Origin: Hymenobacter sp. 5317J-9
GTDB lineage: Bacteria; Bacteroidota; Bacteroidia; Cytophagales; Hymenobacteraceae
Length of the DNA: 64,000 nt
NCBI RefSeq assembly: GCF_022921075.1
Contig: NZ_CP095050.1
Coordinates: 3,782,001-3,846,000 of the forward strand
Direction: 5' to 3'
Below the pieces are notes generated by a model, which ran no database searches, had not been told where the DNA came from, and saw only the letters and a program-made list of their open reading frames with translations. Positions 60,285 to 64,000 of this stretch are shown here, piece after piece (the stretch's first letter is position 1; every line of letters begins with the position of its first letter). The translations under genes were made by a program, and so were the position numbers.

Positions 60285-61073
60285 ATGGATTTACAGCTGC
60301 AGAATAAGGTCATCATCGTAACCGGCGGGGCCAAGGGCATTGGCGAAGGCATCTCGCGCGTGCTGGCGGCCGAAGGCGCCATTCCGGTCATCGTGGGCCG
60401 CAACGAAGCCGACAACCAGCAAACCGTGGCGGCCCTTGAGGCTGCTGGTGGCCGGGCCTGGCAGGTGGCCGCCGAGCTGGCCGAGCCGGAAGAATGCGCC
60501 CGCGCCGTGCAGGCCGTCATTGCGCAGTTTGGCCGCATCGACGGCTTGGTAAACAACGCCGGCGTAAACGACGGCGTGGGCCTGGAATCCGGCGACTACG
60601 CCGGCTTCATGCAGAGCCTGCACCGCAACGTGGTGCACTACTACCTCATGGCCCACCACGCGCTGCCCGAATTGAAAAAGTCGCAAGGCGCCATCGTCAA
60701 CATCACTTCCAAAACCGCCGAAACCGGCCAGGGCAACACCTCGGCCTACGCCGCGGCCAACGGCGGCCGCAACGCCCTCACCCGCGAGTGGGCCGTGGAG
60801 CTGCTCAAATACGGCATCCGCGTGAACGCCGTGATGGTGGCCGAATGCTGGACGCCGGCCTACGAAACCTGGATTAAGACCCTGCCCAACCCGGAGGAAA
60901 AGCTGCGCGAAATCACCAGCAAAATCCCGCTGGGCAACCGCATGACCACCGCCGAGGAGCTGGCCAACACCACGGCTTTCCTGCTCTCTGCCCGCAGCAG
61001 CCACACCACCGGCCAGATTATCCACGTCGACGGCGGCTACGTGCACCTCGACCGTGCCCTGGCCAACGCTTAG
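60285..61073 (+). CDS. SDR-family protein, candidate L-fucose dehydrogenase, with unusual active site
   Basis: A 262-residue cytosolic short-chain dehydrogenase (ATG 60285). The nucleotide motif TGGAKGIGEG and LVNNAGVND are standard. The active-site stretch reads NITSKTAETG then TSAYAAANGG, so the Lys expected four residues after Tyr is Asn. The C-terminal half (EWAVELLKYGIRVNAVMVAE, CWTPAYETW) is typical of the L-fucose-dehydrogenase-like SDRs I recognise. If active it would oxidise a 6-deoxy-hexose to its lactone for the preceding lactonase. The missing Lys leaves either an altered mechanism or loss of function open. Confidence 0.8.
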   Translation: MDLQLQNKVIIVTGGAKGIGEGISRVLAAEGAIPVIVGRNEADNQQTVAALEAAGGRAWQVAAELAEPEECARAVQAVIAQFGRIDGLVNNAGVNDGVGLESGDYAGFMQSLHRNVVHYYLMAHHALPELKKSQGAIVNITSKTAETGQGNTSAYAAANGGRNALTREWAVELLKYGIRVNAVMVAECWTPAYETWIKTLPNPEEKLREITSKIPLGNRMTTAEELANTTAFLLSARSSHTTGQIIHVDGGYVHLDRALANA

Positions 61074-61111
61074 CAATAGAGTACGCCTGTCCTCCACCCC
61101 TCCCATCCACT

Positions 61112-62128
61112 ATGAATACCCTCGTTTGCTTGGAGCCCGGCCTGTTTGCCTACCAGCAGCACCCTCACCCCACCGTTCAGCCCGGCCAGGCCCTGATTCG
61201 CATCCGGCGCATCGGCATCTGCGGCACCGATTTGCACGCGTTTCAGGGCACGCAGCCCTTTTTTAGCTACCCGCGCGTGTTGGGCCACGAGCTGGCCGGC
61301 GAACTGCTCGACGCCGGTGGGGCGGAAGGCTTTGCCGCGGGCGAGGCCGTCACGTTTATTCCCTATTTCAACTGTGGGCACTGCATTGCCTGCCGCCGTG
61401 GCCTGCCCAACTGCTGCGCCAGCATCAAAGTATTTGGCGTGCACGCCGACGGCGGCATGACCGACGTGGTGGCCGTGCCCGCCGACAAGCTGGTGCACGG
61501 CGAAGGCCTGAGCTACGACGAGCTGGCCCTGGTGGAGCCGCTGGCCATTGGCGCCCACGGCGTGCGCCGGGCCGCCGTCGAGCCCGGCGAGTTTGTGCTG
61601 GTGGTGGGCGCCGGTCCCATCGGGCTGGGCGTGATGGAGTTTGCCCGCATTGCCGGCGCCCGGGTCATTGCCTTGGATATCAACGAGCAGCGCCTGGCTT
61701 TCTGCCGGGAAAAGCTGGGCGTGGCCCACACCATCAACGCGCTGACGCCCGACGTGGCGGCGCAGCTGGCCGACATCACCCACGGCGACATGCCCACCGT
61801 GGTGATTGACGCCACCGGCAGCCAAAAGGCCATTCTGGGGGCGTTTCCGTACCTGGCGCACGGCGGACGCTTCGTGCTGGTGGGGCTGCAAAAGGGCGAC
61901 ATCAGCTTTTCGCACCCCGAGTTTCACAAGCGCGAGGCCACGCTGATGAGCAGCCGCAACGCCACCCGCGCCGACTTCGAGCACGTCATCGCCAGCATGA
62001 AGCAGGGCCTGGTGCAGCCCACCACCTATATCACCCACCGCGTGCGGTTCGAGGAAGTGAAGGCTGAGTTTGCGCAGTGGCTCGACCCCGCCACCGGCGT
62101 CATCAAGGCCATGGTGGAACTGGGATAG
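61112..62128 (+). CDS. zinc-dependent medium-chain alcohol/polyol dehydrogenase
   Basis: A 338-residue cytosolic NAD(P)-dependent dehydrogenase. Catalytic-zinc residues are visible in RRIGICGTDLHAFQG (Cys, near residue 36) and YPRVLGHELAGE (His-Glu near 58). The structural-zinc loop has four Cys in FNCGHCIACRRGLPNCC. The nucleotide fold is VLVVGAGPIGLGVMEFARIA near residue 170. It ends the sugar cassette, 38 bp after the SDR, and is followed by a clear terminator. Similar enzymes act on L-galactonate, L-threonine or polyols; here a pathway intermediate such as a lactaldehyde or sugar acid is plausible but not determined. Confidence 0.88.
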   Translation: MNTLVCLEPGLFAYQQHPHPTVQPGQALIRIRRIGICGTDLHAFQGTQPFFSYPRVLGHELAGELLDAGGAEGFAAGEAVTFIPYFNCGHCIACRRGLPNCCASIKVFGVHADGGMTDVVAVPADKLVHGEGLSYDELALVEPLAIGAHGVRRAAVEPGEFVLVVGAGPIGLGVMEFARIAGARVIALDINEQRLAFCREKLGVAHTINALTPDVAAQLADITHGDMPTVVIDATGSQKAILGAFPYLAHGGRFVLVGLQKGDISFSHPEFHKREATLMSSRNATRADFEHVIASMKQGLVQPTTYITHRVRFEEVKAEFAQWLDPATGVIKAMVELG

Positions 62129-62206
62129 GACACAAATCCGGGGCCCGGTTTACCCAGGCTTTCGCCTGCTTTGGCACTGCTTTGCCAGCTTTGTGAGGGC
62201 TTGGGC

Positions 62207-62231
62207 AACCACGTATTTCTACGTGGTTTTT
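62207..62231 (+). terminator. intrinsic terminator after the sugar-catabolism cassette
   Basis: A perfect stem AACCACGTA/TACGTGGTT with a 4-nt loop TTTC and a T-run reaching 62231. Confidence 0.8.
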
Positions 62232-62276
62232 AAACAGCGTACTTCTACGGGTTATTCTCGGCGGGGTACGCTGTTT
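62232..62276. promoter_or_regulatory. second hairpin ahead of the hypothetical gene
   Basis: AAACAGCGTAC and GTACGCTGTTT form an 11-bp perfect inverted repeat around a 23-nt loop, directly after the terminator. TTTCTTTG (62274-62281) overlaps its right arm and resembles a -7 box (7 of 8 consensus positions). Confidence 0.4.
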
Positions 62277-62335
62277 CTTTGCTCCGCCAAAACGCACCGC
62301 AGCACTCACTTTTCCCCTTTCACCCCACCGCTCAC

Positions 62336-63037
62336 ATGCAAAAAAGCACTACCGCCGAAGGCACCCTGGCCCCCGCTCTGTTTGACGAATACGCCGCGCA
62401 GTGGCACAGCAAAATCAGCGACTTGGGCAACCCCGACGTGACGAACTACTTCGCCAACGGGACCGGCGGCCGGCTCACTTACCTCACCTTCTCCATTCAG
62501 CGCGTGGCCGAGCTGGTATCGGCCGTGGGCGTGAAGTACATCAAAGCGCGCTTCGTGCTGATGCCTGACGCCAGCTCCGGGCAGTACCGCTTCTCGCTGG
62601 TGCTGTTTGCTGCCGACCAGGAGGACCGCCGACTCACGGCTTACTACCTGCCCGACGCCCCCCAGGACGCGCCGCCCACGGTGGGCGAGCCCCTGCCCGG
62701 CGGGCTGGCCGGCCTCTGGCAAGCGGCCTGGGCCGAAGCCTCACCGCTCACGTCGGCCATGTTCACCACCAGCTACGGCGTGCTGAAGGGCTACAACTTC
62801 GACCTCAAGGACTTTCTGACGCCGCTCTTCACCAACGACCAGCCCTACGACAAGCAGCAGGTGCGGGTGGGGATGGGCCTGCACAGCTACATCACCCCCG
62901 ACGACCAGTACACGCAAACCTTCGGCCTGATGGTGCGCCGCTTCGACCCCACCGGGCAGGAATCTTCCGGCAAGCTTCAGAGCGTAGCAGACTTCGAATT
63001 CTTCGACCTGTCGACGCCCTGCCCGCCTGTGATATAG
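62336..63037 (+). CDS. hypothetical protein
   Basis: A 233-residue protein from ATG 62336 (MQKSTTAEGTLAPALFDEYA); the in-frame ATG at 62279 lies within the upstream hairpin region. It has no signal peptide or membrane segment and appears cytosolic, with mixed alpha/beta composition (IKARFVLMPDASSGQYRFSL, VRVGMGLHSYITPDDQYTQT). I do not recognise the family. It stands between a terminator and the membrane-protein gene, so it may be transcribed alone or with the signalling genes to its right. No function is proposed. Confidence 0.7.
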   Translation: MQKSTTAEGTLAPALFDEYAAQWHSKISDLGNPDVTNYFANGTGGRLTYLTFSIQRVAELVSAVGVKYIKARFVLMPDASSGQYRFSLVLFAADQEDRRLTAYYLPDAPQDAPPTVGEPLPGGLAGLWQAAWAEASPLTSAMFTTSYGVLKGYNFDLKDFLTPLFTNDQPYDKQQVRVGMGLHSYITPDDQYTQTFGLMVRRFDPTGQESSGKLQSVADFEFFDLSTPCPPVI

Positions 63038-63084
63038 CCGCAGCCGCGCGGCCCCTTGCTACCCGAAGCACTCTGTTGACCTAA

Positions 63085-63744
63085 ATGGCCGACTTATTCC
63101 ATCTCACGCTGCCACAACTAATGGTCCGGGTGTCACCCGTTCCTGTGGTTGTGGCAGCGCTTATCGGGCTGCTGCGGTTCCGCCACTTGCCCCTGAACCT
63201 GCGCTATTTAGCAGCCCTCGTGTGGTTCATCCTGCCCTTGGAAATGCTGGGCTTGGTAATGATGCTTTACCACCAAAACAACTTGTTTCTGATGCCCATT
63301 TCGGCCATTGGCGAGTTTGGCCTGCTGGCGCAGGTGTACAGCAAAACCCTGCAGTCGCGCGCCTTCAATCGGGCCATGCCGTGGCTGGTGGGCGGCTTTG
63401 CGGCCTATGCTATTTTCGACAGCCTGTACGTGGGTGCGCTCACCCAATTCCGGCCCGGCCAGCAGGTGCTGCAAAGCGTGTTGGTGCTCGGGCTGGTGGG
63501 CCTGTACTTTCGCAAGCTGTTGCACGAGCTGCGCGTGCAGCAGCTCAAGCGCGAACCCATGTTTTGGGTATCGGCCGGGCTCACCATATATTGCCTGGGC
63601 TACCTGCAAATCGCGCTGTTCAGCAGCTACCTGCTGCGCTATTCGGTGCGCCTGAATATGAACGTCTGGATGGTGCACTCGCTGCTGTTTATGACACTAT
63701 ACTGCTGCTACAGCATGGCCCTATGGCTTCCCCAGAAGAAGTAG
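63085..63744 (+). CDS. membrane protein upstream of a histidine kinase
   Basis: A 219-residue integral membrane protein with about six or seven hydrophobic helices (VVVAALIGLLRFRHL, LVWFILPLEMLGLVMMLY, WLVGGFAAYAIFDSLYVGAL, VLVLGLVGLYFRKLLHELR, WVSAGLTIYCLGYLQIALF, HSLLFMTLYCCYSMALWL). No enzyme motif. Its last 22 bp overlap the start of the kinase gene, so it is coupled to it and may be the sensor or accessory part of the system. The family is unnamed to me. Confidence 0.75.
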   Translation: MADLFHLTLPQLMVRVSPVPVVVAALIGLLRFRHLPLNLRYLAALVWFILPLEMLGLVMMLYHQNNLFLMPISAIGEFGLLAQVYSKTLQSRAFNRAMPWLVGGFAAYAIFDSLYVGALTQFRPGQQVLQSVLVLGLVGLYFRKLLHELRVQQLKREPMFWVSAGLTIYCLGYLQIALFSSYLLRYSVRLNMNVWMVHSLLFMTLYCCYSMALWLPQKK

Positions 63745-64000
63745 CTTTCGGCTCCCTGCTGTTTTGGGGCATCGCCATGATGCTGCTGGCGGCCGGGTGC
63801 CTGCTCTTGTTTCTGGTCACTTACCAAAAACGCCTGCTGCAGCAGCAGCTGCGCCTGCGCACCACCCAGGCCGAGCACCAACAAGCCCTGTTGGCCGCCA
63901 TCATTGAGGCACAGGAAGGCGAGCGGGAACGCATCGGGCAAGACCTGCACGACGGCATCGGCTCCACGCTGGCCACGGCCAAGCTGCTCGTGAACCGCCT
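63723..64000 (+). CDS. sensor histidine kinase (HisKA_3/NarX-type), 3' end cut by window edge
   Basis: From the ATG at 63723, 92 codons remain open to the window end. The N-terminus is a single membrane helix (LLFWGIAMMLLAAGCLLLFL), followed by a coiled-coil stretch of Gln and Arg and the dimerisation/phosphoacceptor motif EGERERIGQDLHDGIGSTLA, whose His is the expected phosphorylation site of HisKA_3 kinases. The ATPase domain and the likely NarL-type response regulator lie beyond the edge. It overlaps the membrane-protein gene by 22 bp. A link to the pectin locus is not evident. Confidence 0.88.
   Translation, partial: MASPEEVAFGSLLFWGIAMMLLAAGCLLLFLVTYQKRLLQQQLRLRTTQAEHQQALLAAIIEAQEGERERIGQDLHDGIGSTLATAKLLVNR

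Noticed and set aside
1..64000. tRNA or rRNA genes
   Set aside because: No rRNA stretch or convincing tRNA cloverleaf was recognised when reading the gaps; a dedicated RNA search was not possible.

Overview
The window is a GC-rich stretch of a Bacteroidota chromosome. The SusC/SusD pair, SusD-type lipoprotein signal, TAnnTTTG-like -7 boxes and dense pectin-degrading gene content point to a Hymenobacter-like member of the Cytophagales; that placement is an inference from protein style, not from a marker gene. Almost the whole window is one very large polysaccharide-utilization locus aimed at pectin, most likely rhamnogalacturonan (RG-I and RG-II), followed by genes for catabolising the released rare sugars.

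Layout. 1-21150 (minus strand): truncated esterase, sialidase-like propeller, GH105 unsaturated galacturonyl hydrolase, GH78 rhamnosidase, an AT-richer accessory island (WG-repeat lipoprotein, acyltransferase, nucleotidyltransferase pair), GH2, a DUF559 nuclease, a second sialidase-like protein, GH43, GH140 apiosidase, PL1 pectate lyase and an L-fucose-isomerase-like enzyme. 21529-22425: a divergent AraC-family regulator. 22593-38655 (minus): 2-keto-3-deoxy-acid aldolase, sodium/solute symporter, multidomain GH2, second DUF559 nuclease, GH95, GH28, an (alpha/alpha)6 glycosidase and a large GH67/GH20-like glycosidase. 39101-63037 (plus): second PL1, a beta-helix/TIM-barrel fusion, acetylesterase, Tat-exported TIM-barrel protein, RuBisCO-like protein, DUF1537 sugar-acid kinase, Asp/Glu racemase homologue, BASS transporter, DUF3826 protein, SusC, SusD, an oxidative L-fucose-type cassette (two SDRs, FAH hydrolase, lactonase, zinc dehydrogenase) and a hypothetical protein. 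The right edge holds a membrane protein and the start of a histidine kinase.

How the parts fit: SusC/SusD import oligosaccharides; PL1, GH28, GH78, GH105, GH95, GH2, GH43 and GH140 dismantle the backbone and side chains; the RuBisCO-like protein and DUF1537 kinase fit the known D-apionate (apiose) route, which pairs with the GH140 apiosidase; the SDR/FAH/lactonase set fits oxidative L-fucose breakdown. Regulation probably involves the AraC protein: two promoters carry 21-bp-spaced direct repeats (ATGCTA...ATGGTATAC) at fixed distance from a -7 box, and a 13-mer TAGGATGTTAGCA occurs upstream of three genes in the same orientation relative to the gene.

The most unusual structure is not in the enzymes. 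At least six families of short palindromic repeats fill the gaps between genes. Some supply start codons, and one is translated in frame inside a glycosidase. One family twice encloses a gene for a DUF559 endonuclease-fold protein, which suggests a REP-like mobile element with its own nuclease.
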